Counted from the first letter of the stretch, positions 1-8,366 are shown. The stretch: 64,000 nt of DNA from Bacillus sp. DNRA2 (GCF_012843265.1 NZ_JABAIT010000012.1:1-64000); one strand, 5' to 3'. Program-made: numbers and translations. The notes: a model not told the origin generated them from the sequence alone.

Positions 1-96
1 CCTCACGGACACGCACTACCTGTCAGCTATACACTTCCGCCACAAACGGTGTGTTCGGGACTTTCACCCGTTAGTCCGATACGCTGCCAAGCGCAC
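1..96 (-). mobile_element. Group II intron, 5' end of domain I (partial, runs off window)
   Basis: On the minus strand the sequence starts at 96 with GTGCGC, the usual 5' boundary of bacterial group II introns, and continues through a GGGTGAAAGTCCC block typical of domain I. The start lies immediately after the T-run of an intrinsic terminator (97-131), the insertion preference known for class C group II introns. Only about 96 nt are visible, so the reverse transcriptase and domains V/VI would lie to the left of the window. Plus-strand open frames here are then antisense artefacts. The class C label is inferred. Confidence 0.72.
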
Positions 97-131
97 AAAA
101 GTGGAGAAATCACGATGAAATCTCCACTTTT
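97..131 (-). terminator. Intrinsic terminator of the MFS gene, used as intron target
   Basis: The 11-bp stem AAAAGTGGAGA (97-107) pairs with TCTCCACTTTT (121-131). On the minus strand it is followed by a short T-run and then directly by the group II intron. Confidence 0.85.
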
Positions 132-164
132 TCAATATATATGAGCTTTATTTTTAAAAATTAC

Positions 165-1679
165 TTAAGATACGGATACAGGTTTAGTTGCTGCATTTTG
201 TTGATTTTCGAGTTTGCTAACAGCTTCTTCACTTGTATCTACACGTTTTACAAATAACGCCAGCACTAATGCAACCAGATTTACTACAAAGGTAACGTAG
301 AAGGAATATTGAATTCCCGCAAGCAAAGCCTGGTGGGTTAATGCTGCAGTTGATGCCTCTGTTAATGTTGTCGGATCAATGGTTGCCATTAAACTCTTTG
401 CTTCGTCTTTCGTTACTGAGTTCATAATCGTTACTAAAACAGCTGTTCCAATCGATCCTGAAACCTGTTGGGCAGTATTGTTAATTGCCGTACCATGTGG
501 GTTTAAACGTGTTGGCAATGAATTCAAACCATTTGTCATAATTGGCATCATCACCATTGACATCCCGAACATCCGCATTGAATAAATAAGGATGATAAAG
601 GTGTAGGATGAATCAATTTGCAGGTGCGCTAGCAAATAGGTGGAAACGGCCATAATCGAAAGTCCCAAGATTGCTAACACGCGTGGTCCGATTTTATCAA
701 AAAGCTTACCAGTTATCGGTGACATTAGTCCCATGATAACTGCACCTGGTAACATCATTAAGCCTGAATCCAAAGGAGAAATGCCGCGCACGCTTTGTAC
801 ATAAGCTGGTGTTAAAATCATCCCAGAAAACATCGCAACTGAATTTACCATCGCAATAACTGAACCTAGAGCAAACATCGGATATTTATATACACGTAGA
901 TCCAATAAGGGTTTTTCCATCATTAATTGACGGATGATAAAACCAATTAAAGCAAGTCCGCCAACAATTAATGTTGTTAATACAATACCATCCGTCCAAC
1001 CATCTGAGCTAGCGGAGCTACATCCATATAATATCCCACCAAAACCAGCACTCGATAACACTACAGATAAATAATCCAAGGAAGATTTTTTATTTTGCTC
1101 CATAATGTTTTGCGATTTCCAAATAGACAGCACTAAACTGATGATGGCTAATGGTAAAATCATTTCAAACAGCAGGCGCCAGTCATAGTATTCAACAATA
1201 TAACCTGATAAAGTAGGACCAATCGCCGGAGCCGATATCATTACTAAACCAAAAATCCCCATCGCAGCTCCCCGCTTTTCACGTGGAAAACTGACTAACA
1301 TAATATTCATTAACAATGGTCCCAAAGCTGATGATCCAGCTGCCTGAATCATTCGACCTGTAAGCAACATGCCAAAATTAGGTGCATACGCAGCTAAAGC
1401 GGTCCCTAATGTAAAGATTGTCATGGAAGTGATTAATAATTGACGATTTGAAAATCTAGTCAATAAAAACGCTGACGTTGGAATCAATACCCCACTGACA
1501 AGCATATAACCGGTAGCCAACCATTGAACCGTTGAATAATCTTTAATCTCTAAATCAACCATGATGGATGGTAACGCAACATTCAACAATGAGTTATTTA
1601 GAAATGATACAAAGGCCCCAATGAAAAGAATCGCGAGCATCATATAGGGTGGCTTATTATTTTTTAAAGTTGATTCCAT
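165..1679 (-). CDS. DHA2-family MFS multidrug efflux transporter (EmrB/QacA-like)
   Basis: A 504-residue integral membrane protein of the 14-helix drug:H+ antiporter type. The first helix is followed by a VALPSIMVDL-like segment, and RMIQAAGSSALGP (about residues 109-121) matches the antiporter motif C region. It probably exports hydrophobic drugs or biocides across the cytoplasmic membrane. The gene is divergent from a tetR gene 155 bp away, so local repression by that TetR is likely. Substrate cannot be predicted. Confidence 0.88.
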   Translation of the reverse strand: MESTLKNNKPPYMMLAILFIGAFVSFLNNSLLNVALPSIMVDLEIKDYSTVQWLATGYMLVSGVLIPTSAFLLTRFSNRQLLITSMTIFTLGTALAAYAPNFGMLLTGRMIQAAGSSALGPLLMNIMLVSFPREKRGAAMGIFGLVMISAPAIGPTLSGYIVEYYDWRLLFEMILPLAIISLVLSIWKSQNIMEQNKKSSLDYLSVVLSSAGFGGILYGCSSASSDGWTDGIVLTTLIVGGLALIGFIIRQLMMEKPLLDLRVYKYPMFALGSVIAMVNSVAMFSGMILTPAYVQSVRGISPLDSGLMMLPGAVIMGLMSPITGKLFDKIGPRVLAILGLSIMAVSTYLLAHLQIDSSYTFIILIYSMRMFGMSMVMMPIMTNGLNSLPTRLNPHGTAINNTAQQVSGSIGTAVLVTIMNSVTKDEAKSLMATIDPTTLTEASTAALTHQALLAGIQYSFYVTFVVNLVALVLALFVKRVDTSEEAVSKLENQQNAATKPVSVS

Positions 1680-1760
1680 TCTTTATATCCCTCTATCCGT
1701 TTCGAATTTATATACTTGATTCATTTTATACTCCTCGTGTAATTTTGGCAATAATTTTAT

Positions 1761-1777
1761 ACCGAACGTATAACGGT
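1761..1777. promoter_or_regulatory. Candidate TetR operator between mfs and tetR
   Basis: An interrupted inverted repeat, ACCG-N9-CGGT, lies in the divergent promoter region, the usual place for a TetR-family site controlling both genes. The assignment rests on position and symmetry only. Confidence 0.35.
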
Positions 1778-1833
1778 TGTTTTTCCGGATAAGGGAAATT
1801 ATACTTAAGTTAATAGGGTCACAGGAGGAAAGA

Positions 1834-2706
1834 ATGATTAATCGAAAGAGAAAAGTAGCAGATGTTGCATTAAAGCTGTTTGTTGAAAAAGGCATCCAGC
1901 ACACCTCAGTTCAGGAAATTATCGAAAAAGCCAACATTTCAAAAGGAACCTTTTACAATTATTTCACTTCAAAAAATGATTGTGTTGCCGATATATTAGA
2001 ATATTTACGTTATGATGCCAGTCAGCAGCGCATCGCCATCCAATTTGGTAAAAATGCACAGGATCGCTCTGTTTTTATCGAACAAATCACCATTTTAATT
2101 CGCTTAAATGAAGAACGGAATTTAAGTGCACTATTTGAAACCATTCTAGCTTCTAATGAAAAGGATCTGAAAAGATTAGTCTTGCGTCATCGGATTATTG
2201 AATTAGAGTGGCTTGAAAATCGTATGATTGAAGTGATTGGTGAGGAAATTCACGAATATGCTTTTGAGGGTACGATTTTATTTTACGGCATGCTGCAGCA
2301 CATGCTATTCACCATGCGTGTTACCAATAGTGAGTATTCATTAAATCGATTAGTGGATGTCATTTTATCCTACGTTGAATTGATACTCCCAAATATGCTT
2401 AAAAATAATACATCGCTTATAAATGAATCTGCCGTTGATATTCTTCGTTCAAAAGTAGATAAAAAAGCGATTACGCTTCAGGAGCTTCAGGATTTTGCTG
2501 ATAATCTCAAGCAGCAAATAGAATTCAATGAGGAACAAGAGGATTTATTCGAGGCGCTTATGAGCGAATTACAGCGTGAACGGATCCGCAAGGTTGTTCT
2601 TCAGCAATTTTTTAAGCCGTTTCAACAACAATTTCAAGGAACAACAATCGAATCTCAAGTACACACCTTTACCAATTTAATTTGGTACTATTTGAAGTCA
2701 ATATAA
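1834..2706 (+). CDS. TetR/AcrR-family transcriptional regulator
   Basis: A 290-residue protein with an N-terminal TetR DNA-binding domain (about residues 7-57) including ISKGTFYNYFTSK, the recognition helix region. The rest is an unusually long helical ligand-binding and dimerisation part; most family members have 190-220 residues. The ATG at 1834 is chosen because AGGAGG lies 6 bp upstream; an in-frame ATG at 1777 lacks a ribosome site. Probably represses the divergent MFS gene and itself. Confidence 0.85.
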   Translation: MINRKRKVADVALKLFVEKGIQHTSVQEIIEKANISKGTFYNYFTSKNDCVADILEYLRYDASQQRIAIQFGKNAQDRSVFIEQITILIRLNEERNLSALFETILASNEKDLKRLVLRHRIIELEWLENRMIEVIGEEIHEYAFEGTILFYGMLQHMLFTMRVTNSEYSLNRLVDVILSYVELILPNMLKNNTSLINESAVDILRSKVDKKAITLQELQDFADNLKQQIEFNEEQEDLFEALMSELQRERIRKVVLQQFFKPFQQQFQGTTIESQVHTFTNLIWYYLKSI

Positions 2707-2718
2707 GTTGAAATTGTA

Positions 2719-2746
2719 AGAGACTAACCGAGGCTGGTTAGTCTTT
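2719..2746. terminator. Bidirectional terminator between tetR and the NmrA-like gene
   Basis: AGACTAACC and GGTTAGTCT form a stem, with T-rich sequence on the plus side and A-rich on the other. It overlaps the stop codon of the minus-strand gene. Confidence 0.75.
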
Positions 2747-3625
2747 CTGTATATTCTCATAATTCTTCTTTTGGAAATCCTCTTTAAAGTCCTCCACATA
2801 TTCACGAAAGGTAATCGGTTTCCTCTTCAACAGGTTCTCTGTTGTTTCAGTGATTTTTTCAGCTGTACCAAATCTTGTCATTACATAAAGCATTGTCATG
2901 ACATTTGCAAAATTCTTCGGTGTCCCTCTTTTCATAATCGTCCTGCGAAATTCAAAAATCCTAGGATTACAATAAGTAATATTGCGCCCCAAAACCTCGG
3001 TCATAATGTCAGCAGCTTCAAAATATGTTATCGCTTCATTCCCAGTAAGAGTGTACGCCATATTTTCATGTTCAGTTTCGGTTATACAAATTGCTGCAAC
3101 CTCGGCGATGTCCCTAGTATCAATAAAACTCGTTTTCGCAGAACCAACTGGCATAAATAATTCGTTCCTCTTAACCACATCATCTAAATGAGTTGTATTC
3201 AGGTTTTGCATAAAAAAACTAGGTCTCAAGAAAGTATATTTAAAACCCAAATCACGAATAAATCCCTCAATTTTCCGATGCGGCACGACTGGATTATTCT
3301 CAACGCCCATTAAAGAGACAAAAACAATGTGCTGAACACCCGCCTTTTTAGCCTCTTTCAAAAATGGCAGCATGTCCTCCTTCGGTGAAGCTAATTGCGG
3401 TGGTCGAACAAGAAATATCTTATCCACCTCCGCTAACGCGCTTTTATATGTATCTGACTTTTTAAAGTCAAACTCTATTAAATTTAAATTCTTTCCATTA
3501 AATATTTGCTTTCCTCTTTCAAAATTTGTCACTGCTGCCTTTACTTTGACTTCTCTTTTGAGTAAATGGTCAACTACAAAACTACCAATATTGCCAGTTG
3601 ATCCGGTAACGAGTACAGTTGTCAA
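2738..3625 (-). CDS. NmrA-like NAD(P)-binding oxidoreductase or redox sensor
   Basis: A 295-residue atypical short-chain dehydrogenase. GSTGNIG near the N-terminus (about residues 8-14) is the dinucleotide-binding glycine motif, and FLRPSFFMQN is typical of the NmrA/QOR2 group. The start is TTG at 3625, preceded by AAGGAGGAG inside the end of the marR gene, only 2 bp away, so the two are translated from one message. Likely an electrophile- or quinone-responsive reductase; the substrate is unknown. Confidence 0.8.
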   Translation of the reverse strand: MTTVLVTGSTGNIGSFVVDHLLKREVKVKAAVTNFERGKQIFNGKNLNLIEFDFKKSDTYKSALAEVDKIFLVRPPQLASPKEDMLPFLKEAKKAGVQHIVFVSLMGVENNPVVPHRKIEGFIRDLGFKYTFLRPSFFMQNLNTTHLDDVVKRNELFMPVGSAKTSFIDTRDIAEVAAICITETEHENMAYTLTGNEAITYFEAADIMTEVLGRNITYCNPRIFEFRRTIMKRGTPKNFANVMTMLYVMTRFGTAEKITETTENLLKRKPITFREYVEDFKEDFQKKNYENIQKD

Positions 3626-3627
3626 CT

Positions 3628-4068
3628 CTACTCCTCCTTAATTAACGTCTTATCGATTTTTTTTAATAATTGTAAAAACATTGCCTTTTCATTCGAATCA
3701 AATGCACGTAAGGAGTGCTCGATTACAACATCACAAACCTCATCAATAACAGGAATCAGTTCCTTCGCTTCCTTTGTTAAAAATAAAACTGATGCTCGCC
3801 GATCATTCGGGTGTACTTCTCTTCTAATCATTTCTTTCTCAATTAAGCGCTTCACGATTCCTGAAATCGTTGGTTTATCAAAATCCAAGCGAGCTGCAAG
3901 TTCCACAGCTGTTTTTTTATTTAGTGAAGATTGAATTTGTTCTTCAATATCGAGCTGTTTCATTACTGCCCACTGAGATGAGGTCAAGTCGTAAAATGCT
4001 AATTTCTTTGATAGCGCATATCTTAACTCCTTTGAAACCTTCATCATTAAATAACCGATATTTTCCAT
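3628..4068 (-). CDS. MarR-family transcriptional regulator
   Basis: A 146-residue winged-helix protein. DFDKPTISGIVKRLIEKEMI is the recognition helix region and HPNDRRASVLFLT the wing. The ATG at 4068 is preferred over an upstream TTG because GGAGGAG lies about 9 bp before it. It is first in a two-gene operon with the NmrA-like reductase and has palindromes in its promoter, which indicates autoregulation. The likely inducer is an electrophile or phenolic compound, by family analogy. Confidence 0.85.
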   Translation of the reverse strand: MENIGYLMMKVSKELRYALSKKLAFYDLTSSQWAVMKQLDIEEQIQSSLNKKTAVELAARLDFDKPTISGIVKRLIEKEMIRREVHPNDRRASVLFLTKEAKELIPVIDEVCDVVIEHSLRAFDSNEKAMFLQLLKKIDKTLIKEE

Positions 4069-4089
4069 TTTTAATCTCTCCTCCAAATT

Positions 4090-4126
4090 AGTTAGCGCAC
4101 TAACTATATAGTTATTATACTAACTA
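4090..4126. promoter_or_regulatory. Twin palindromic operator of the marR-nmrA operon
   Basis: Two related dyads abut: AGTTAGCGCACTAACT (4090-4105) and TAGTTA-N6-TAACTA (4109-4126). Both carry AGTTA half-sites and lie 22-58 bp upstream of the MarR start. Binding by this MarR is inferred. Confidence 0.6.
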
Positions 4127-4195
4127 TTTCCCAAAAAGATAGTCATATATATCAATAATCTCATTTGTTTCACCATGTTCGAAAATTAGACAAAA

Positions 4196-4235
4196 AACTT
4201 CATAAAAACTTTTCTTAAACTTCATGAAAACTTTT
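4196..4235 (+). promoter_or_regulatory. Two 18-bp direct repeats with 22-bp period upstream of the ferredoxin operon
   Basis: AACTTCATRAAAACTTTT occurs at 4196-4213 and 4218-4235, differing at one base. The 22-bp period (two helical turns) is the layout of many response-regulator sites. No cognate regulator is in the window. Confidence 0.4.
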
Positions 4236-4305
4236 GAAATATATCATAATTTTCTCACAACTATTAAATAGAATGAACCCGAATAAGACAAATGGGGGAT
4301 ATAAA

Positions 4306-5001
4306 TTGAAAAAGTCGATTAAAAATTCATTTTCCAAGATGATTCTTTTTATTGTAACAATTGGGATTGTTCTAGGTGCGGGGGTGTATCGTACTGCTCT
4401 TTCTGCCGAAAAAGCTTCATTCCAGGCCAAGATTCCTGGGAAGGACAATTACCCTATTGTTCTAGATTTAGCAAAACAAGGTTGGCCTAAAAAGCTAATT
4501 CAGCCCGGTTTAGTATCCATTTCAAACGGTCACGGACCAATGGGAATCCAGAACACCAGCATGGAAGATTTAAGCGTTCAAATTATGTTAAAGGGTTTTC
4601 CTGGTGAAGTCGAACTAGAAATCCCCGAGATGGAATATGACCATAAGACTTACGCTTTAAAACAGCCACTCAAGCCAGAACAAGTTTTTAAGATAGATCT
4701 AGCAGTTGAAGTACCCAAAAAATACCGAGATCAATTGGTTGGCTTTTCAGGAGAAATCCAATTTATTAACCAAAAAGATCAATCAATTTTTAGCAGCATT
4801 CCGGTTCATATTGTGAATTCAGATTATGGTGATCCTTATAAAAAGCTAAACATTAAGCCACAGCCCGCCTTTGGTCAATGGGGTGGAAAAGGTAAAGGTA
4901 AGCCTAGTGAAGGTATAAAAGGAAAAGAAAACAATACTGGCAAGCCTACCGAAAACAAACAGTCAAACGAAAAGGACAAAAAGGAAGAGAATTGTCACTA
5001 G
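4306..5001 (+). CDS. Membrane-anchored extracytoplasmic protein, unknown function, first gene of ferredoxin operon
   Basis: A 231-residue protein starting at TTG 4306, with GGGGG about 10 bp upstream. Residues about 11-30 are a hydrophobic export signal or anchor. An exposed domain of about 150 residues, probably mostly beta, follows, then a Lys/Gly/Asn-rich hydrophilic tail ending in NCH. I do not recognise the domain. The gene is 13 bp upstream of a NapH-like iron-sulfur protein, so it may be an outside-facing partner of that redox protein. Confidence 0.6.
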   Translation: MKKSIKNSFSKMILFIVTIGIVLGAGVYRTALSAEKASFQAKIPGKDNYPIVLDLAKQGWPKKLIQPGLVSISNGHGPMGIQNTSMEDLSVQIMLKGFPGEVELEIPEMEYDHKTYALKQPLKPEQVFKIDLAVEVPKKYRDQLVGFSGEIQFINQKDQSIFSSIPVHIVNSDYGDPYKKLNIKPQPAFGQWGGKGKGKPSEGIKGKENNTGKPTENKQSNEKDKKEENCH

Positions 5002-5014
5002 GAGGAGCTTTTAA

Positions 5015-5950
5015 ATGAAGTGGTTTACATTGAAACAAAAACGATTAAGTAAGGTGCAAAAACGCTCACGAAATTATCTGTATCGGCGCGGTGCCTGGTA
5101 CATTTTTGGACTTATCCTCTTTTACGCACCTTTTGCTTTATTTAATCGTGGCTTAAACATGCTGTTCGGTCAAGGTAAGGAAGGAGATATTCATGGAACC
5201 TGCCTCCGTATGCCACTTGGTGACTTGTTAAGTGGTAAAGGCTTGGATGTGATGTCAGTTTGGGGAGTCAGTGTCATCCTTTTGTTAGGCTCCGCCTTTT
5301 TAATAGGTCCATTTTTCTGCGGAAGATTGTGCGCTGCCGGAGCATTTACTGAATACTTGAGTCGCCTATGGCCAGACAAATGGAAAATTAATTGGTCAGG
5401 CATTGTCAATCCTGCTCCAGTACGCTATGGATTTTTAGCTGGATTTGTCATCGCCCCTCTTACTACTGGATCCATTAGTTGCGCTTATTGCGGATACGGC
5501 TTCTTTGAGCGCATGCTTACCGGTGGATTTTGGGGTGATGTTGGTGTAATGAGTTCAACCGTTATTTTAACTGGTTTTCTCTGGCTTGTTTTATTCGGAC
5601 TTCTTGCTAAAGGTGGTCGAGGCTACTGTAATTATATGTGCCCAGTTGGCGCAGTTCAAAGTTTCGTTCACAGTGTCGGTGCACTCTTTGGCTTTACTTA
5701 TAAATTAAAATATGACAAAGCGAAATGTGTCAGCTGTGAATCATGTGTAAAAGCTTGCCCAATGGGTGCTCTAAAAAAAGCAGAGGATAAAAAGATTCAA
5801 TACAATATCCATCATTGTATAACATGCCGTCAATGTACTGCAGCATGCCCTACTAATGCGATTTGCTACGGCCGTGGCGAGCGTGGCTGGGAATCTAGAA
5901 CTGCACCTCAGGCTCCAATTGAAAAACCTAGTATTAACGAAGGGGTGTAA
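5015..5950 (+). CDS. NapH/NosR/YccM-like membrane 4Fe-4S protein
   Basis: A 311-residue membrane protein with four or more helices. The membrane region holds CGRLC (about 106-110), SCAYCGYG and the CNYMCPVGA motif (about 210) of the NapH/NosR/CcoG family. Two classical 4Fe-4S motifs follow at the C-terminus: CVSCESCVKACP and CITCRQCTAACP. The role is electron transfer between the membrane or quinone pool and an external or small partner. The next gene starts 2 bp after the stop, so coupling to the Cys-rich peptide is likely. No nap, nos or cco genes are nearby. Confidence 0.82.
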   Translation: MKWFTLKQKRLSKVQKRSRNYLYRRGAWYIFGLILFYAPFALFNRGLNMLFGQGKEGDIHGTCLRMPLGDLLSGKGLDVMSVWGVSVILLLGSAFLIGPFFCGRLCAAGAFTEYLSRLWPDKWKINWSGIVNPAPVRYGFLAGFVIAPLTTGSISCAYCGYGFFERMLTGGFWGDVGVMSSTVILTGFLWLVLFGLLAKGGRGYCNYMCPVGAVQSFVHSVGALFGFTYKLKYDKAKCVSCESCVKACPMGALKKAEDKKIQYNIHHCITCRQCTAACPTNAICYGRGERGWESRTAPQAPIEKPSINEGV

Positions 5951-5952
5951 TC

Positions 5953-6192
5953 ATGATAAAATCAATTTCAAATACTAGGAAAAAATTCACCACTTTATCG
6001 ACTGGTATAGGAGCAGCTGGCTTAACAGTTGGGACATCCTTAACCGGATCAGCTAGCTCCCTATGCACTGGGTCATGTGGAGCATGCGGACTAGGTTGTG
6101 GATCGGTTGCAGCTATAGCCGCAGCAGGTTTTGTGGTGATGCTTGGAAGAAAGAAACTGAAGCAAGGCTCAGGGAATTCAACTGAAAAGTAG
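5953..6192 (+). CDS. Small Cys-rich membrane peptide, unknown
   Basis: A 79-residue protein: basic N-terminus, weakly hydrophobic Gly/Ala/Thr-rich stretch (about 14-35), a cysteine knot with Cys38, 42, 45 and 49 (C-x3-C-x2-C-x3-C), then a transmembrane helix (about 51-66) ending in RKKLK. The ribosome site AGGGGTG overlaps the end of the NapH-like gene. Four closely spaced Cys next to an iron-sulfur protein suggest a metal or Fe-S ligand or a thiol redox partner; this is inference. No family recognised. Confidence 0.65.
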   Translation: MIKSISNTRKKFTTLSTGIGAAGLTVGTSLTGSASSLCTGSCGACGLGCGSVAAIAAAGFVVMLGRKKLKQGSGNSTEK

Positions 6193-6219
6193 CTTTTTCG
6201 GCCTAAATTGAAAATATTT

Positions 6220-6258
6220 AAAGGATAGATGGGTTTAGACACCTTTCTATCCTTTTTT
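6220..6258 (+). terminator. Terminator of the ferredoxin operon
   Basis: The 10-bp stem AAAGGATAGA / TCTATCCTTT is followed by T6. Confidence 0.85.
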
Positions 6259-6274
6259 CACTACAAATTAAGAG

Positions 6275-6616
6275 TTATTTATTTAAAAAAATCGTACCAA
6301 TCCCGATTAGAAAAAGACCTATTATCGAATATACCGATATTTTTTGATGTAAAAACAAAATTGATAATACGGTAACAAGAACGGCATAGACACCCGTTTG
6401 AATCCCACCAAGCATTACCGTATTACCAAATATTTTGCTCCCTTGAATGAAGCCCCAAGACAGTACAATATTACCTATAAAAGATAGCGGAAGAAAATAC
6501 AAATTGAATTTAATGCTATCTTTTAAGGTTGGTTCAAAAAAATGTGCCGATAAAATCGGTAACAACGAAAATACAATCGCTCCTATTATAATTGCGCCAA
6601 TAACAAGAAACTTCAT
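6275..6616 (-). CDS. Small EamA/SMR-like four-helix membrane protein
   Basis: A 113-residue protein with four predicted helices and the half-repeat pattern of EamA or small multidrug resistance transporters (GIQTGVYAVLVTVLSILFLHQKIS, cut here in words: a GIQTGVY helix then LFLHQKIS). The start at 6616 is preferred over 6622 because GATGAGG is correctly spaced. Such short proteins act as dimers or pairs; no partner is visible. The substrate is unknown. Confidence 0.55.
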   Translation of the reverse strand: MKFLVIGAIIIGAIVFSLLPILSAHFFEPTLKDSIKFNLYFLPLSFIGNIVLSWGFIQGSKIFGNTVMLGGIQTGVYAVLVTVLSILFLHQKISVYSIIGLFLIGIGTIFLNK

Positions 6617-6667
6617 ACACATGCCTCATCTACATTTTTAGTGATACGTTTCCCTATTTTCCAAAAA

Positions 6668-7267
6668 TTATTTTTCATCTACTTGTATGATTCGTTTTAT
6701 TATCGGAGCAAAACCATAACCTACATAAACCCCTATTACATTTAAAATGAGGTCATCAATATCCAAACTACCTCGCTGCGTAATGTATTGAAGAAACTCG
6801 ATAGCTGAAATCACAAAGATTGGGATGATGATTTGAAAAAAATAACGATATTTTGCAGATTTTGTCTTCAAATCTATATACAACCCATACGGTATAAATA
6901 ATCCAATATTTGCTGCGATGTTATAAAAAGCAATGAGGAAATTTACCTGTCCGGATAAATAATTAAAAATCGTTGCGAAGGGTTTTAAGTTCATAGAATC
7001 ATAATCTTGTTCATTCGGTCTAAAAAACAATAGGATAAAGAGAGCAATGGAATACATGATTATTAAGTAATGAATGAACCTTATCGACAAAGTAATTTTC
7101 TTTTTTTGAAAAAACAATGCTATAAAAAAATAAAATATAAATAAACAGAAAATAACAACGAAAATGGCAATAGGATGCAAATACGTTGATAAATTAAAAA
7201 TGAGCTTATGAAAACATACATATGTAATTACAGTCATTATGATAGATAAGAAAACACTGGATTTCAA
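6668..7267 (-). CDS. VanZ-family membrane protein
   Basis: A 199-residue protein with about five helices. The VanZ hallmarks are present: MNLKPFATI, NIAANIGLFIPYG, then IEFLQYITQRGSLDIDDLIL with the conserved E-x2-Q and DIDD. VanZ-like proteins are linked to glycopeptide resistance and envelope functions, but isolated copies have no known substrate. The start is TTG with GGTGAT upstream. No van genes are nearby. Confidence 0.8.
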   Translation of the reverse strand: MKSSVFLSIIMTVITYVCFHKLIFNLSTYLHPIAIFVVIFCLFIFYFFIALFFQKKKITLSIRFIHYLIIMYSIALFILLFFRPNEQDYDSMNLKPFATIFNYLSGQVNFLIAFYNIAANIGLFIPYGLYIDLKTKSAKYRYFFQIIIPIFVISAIEFLQYITQRGSLDIDDLILNVIGVYVGYGFAPIIKRIIQVDEK

Positions 7268-7440
7268 AATATCACCACTTAATCAATTCGGAGGGTATCC
7301 CCCTAAAAATTTCGTAAATCTTCCCATACTTATCGTAACATTAAAAGAGACGACCACAAAAGCTAACAATAGAGGAAAAAAAGATTGACCTTTTCTTTAC
7401 GTAAAAGTGTAACATCAATTTGTAAACCAAATAATGGTGC

Positions 7441-7615
7441 GGACATACATTCCTTTATTTGAGTCAAATATTGTGTTTTCACTATTTATTGGACATACGT
7501 TCCTCTATTTTACTTAGAGTTAGTTAATTATCAAGTATTTTTAGCAAATAGAGAACTCAATGTCCGAAAAACCTTTCTGAGTAGCTTATTTTTGAAAATA
7601 AGGTACCTAATGTCC
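7441..7615. repeat. Four copies of a 20-bp intergenic repeat, spaced about 50 bp
   Basis: Related 20-mers lie at 7441-7460 and 7491-7510 (minus orientation) and at 7546-7565 and 7596-7615 (plus orientation). All share AAATA...ATGTCC. Start-to-start distances are 50, 55 and 50 bp, so the block is two tandem copies facing two inverted ones. The 7268-7691 gap holds nothing else except the yceI terminator. Confidence 0.65.
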
Positions 7616-7628
7616 AGAATCACCACAG

Positions 7629-7675
7629 AAAAAAGCGACCAAAGGATGGAGCAATCCATCCTTTAGTCGCTTTTT
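7629..7675 (-). terminator. Terminator of yceI
   Basis: A long stem, AAAAAGCGAC-AAAGGATGGA against its complement with loop GCAA. T-runs occur on both sides. Confidence 0.9.
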
Positions 7676-7691
7676 ATTGATACTTCCAAAA

Positions 7692-8216
7692 TTAAGCTGG
7701 GTTTACTTCTAATTCAACTTTAATTTTTACATCTTTACCGACAAGTACGCCGCCTGTTTCAAGCGCTGCATTCCAAGTAAGACCAAACTCTTCACGGTTA
7801 ATTTTTGCTTCTGCTTCAAATCCGTACACTTCTACTCCCCAAGGATTTGTTCCTTTACCACCATACTCAACATCAAAAGTTACTGGTTTTGTAACGTCCT
7901 TAATAGTTAAATCACCAGTTACTTTGTAATCATTACCATCTTTTGTGATACTTGTTGATTTAAAATCAATTGTTGCGAAAGCTTCTGCATCAAAGAAATC
8001 AGCTGATTTTAGGTGGTTATCACGATCGTCACTACGTGTGTTAATGCTAGCTACGTCAAATTTGAATGAAATCGCAGCAGTTGTTAAATCTGCTAAATCT
8101 GTAGCTTCTACTTCTGCAGTATATGCATCAAATTGTCCTTTAACCTTTGATACCATCATGTGTTTTACTTCAAATCCTACGCTTGAATGTGATTGATCTA
8201 CTGTCCATTTTGTCAT
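7692..8216 (-). CDS. yceI: YceI-family lipocalin-like protein
   Basis: A 174-residue protein matching the YceI family from end to end: WTVDQSHSSVGFEVKHM at the start and the DVTKPVTFDVEY and NREEFGLTWN motifs. YceI proteins form a lipocalin-like barrel binding isoprenoid or lipid ligands; this copy lacks a signal peptide, so it is cytoplasmic. The ATG at 8216 has GGAGGAA upstream. Its promoter carries MhqR-like palindromes, which suggests induction by quinones or catechols. Confidence 0.9.
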   Translation of the reverse strand: MTKWTVDQSHSSVGFEVKHMMVSKVKGQFDAYTAEVEATDLADLTTAAISFKFDVASINTRSDDRDNHLKSADFFDAEAFATIDFKSTSITKDGNDYKVTGDLTIKDVTKPVTFDVEYGGKGTNPWGVEVYGFEAEAKINREEFGLTWNAALETGGVLVGKDVKIKVELEVNPA

Positions 8217-8243
8217 GTTAAATTCCTCCATTTGATTTTATTT

Positions 8244-8261
8244 TATCTCGAATTCGAGATA
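8244..8261. promoter_or_regulatory. MhqR-type palindrome, proximal
   Basis: TATCTCGAATTCGAGATA is a perfect 18-bp palindrome matching the operator recalled for Bacillus subtilis MhqR. It lies 28 bp upstream of the YceI start, in the 5' untranslated region. Confidence 0.7.
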
Positions 8262-8366
8262 TATTTTTTAAAAAAATGTTTACCCAGTCATATCATTAAA
8301 TTTCTAGGTAAACCAGCAGAGATATCAAATCCGAATATATAGTTCTGAGGTATATTTCGAATTAAA

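Noticed and set aside
2-118. Plus-strand open frame ending at 118 as a truncated gene
   Set aside because: It is antisense to the group II intron domain I and has no protein family that I can support.
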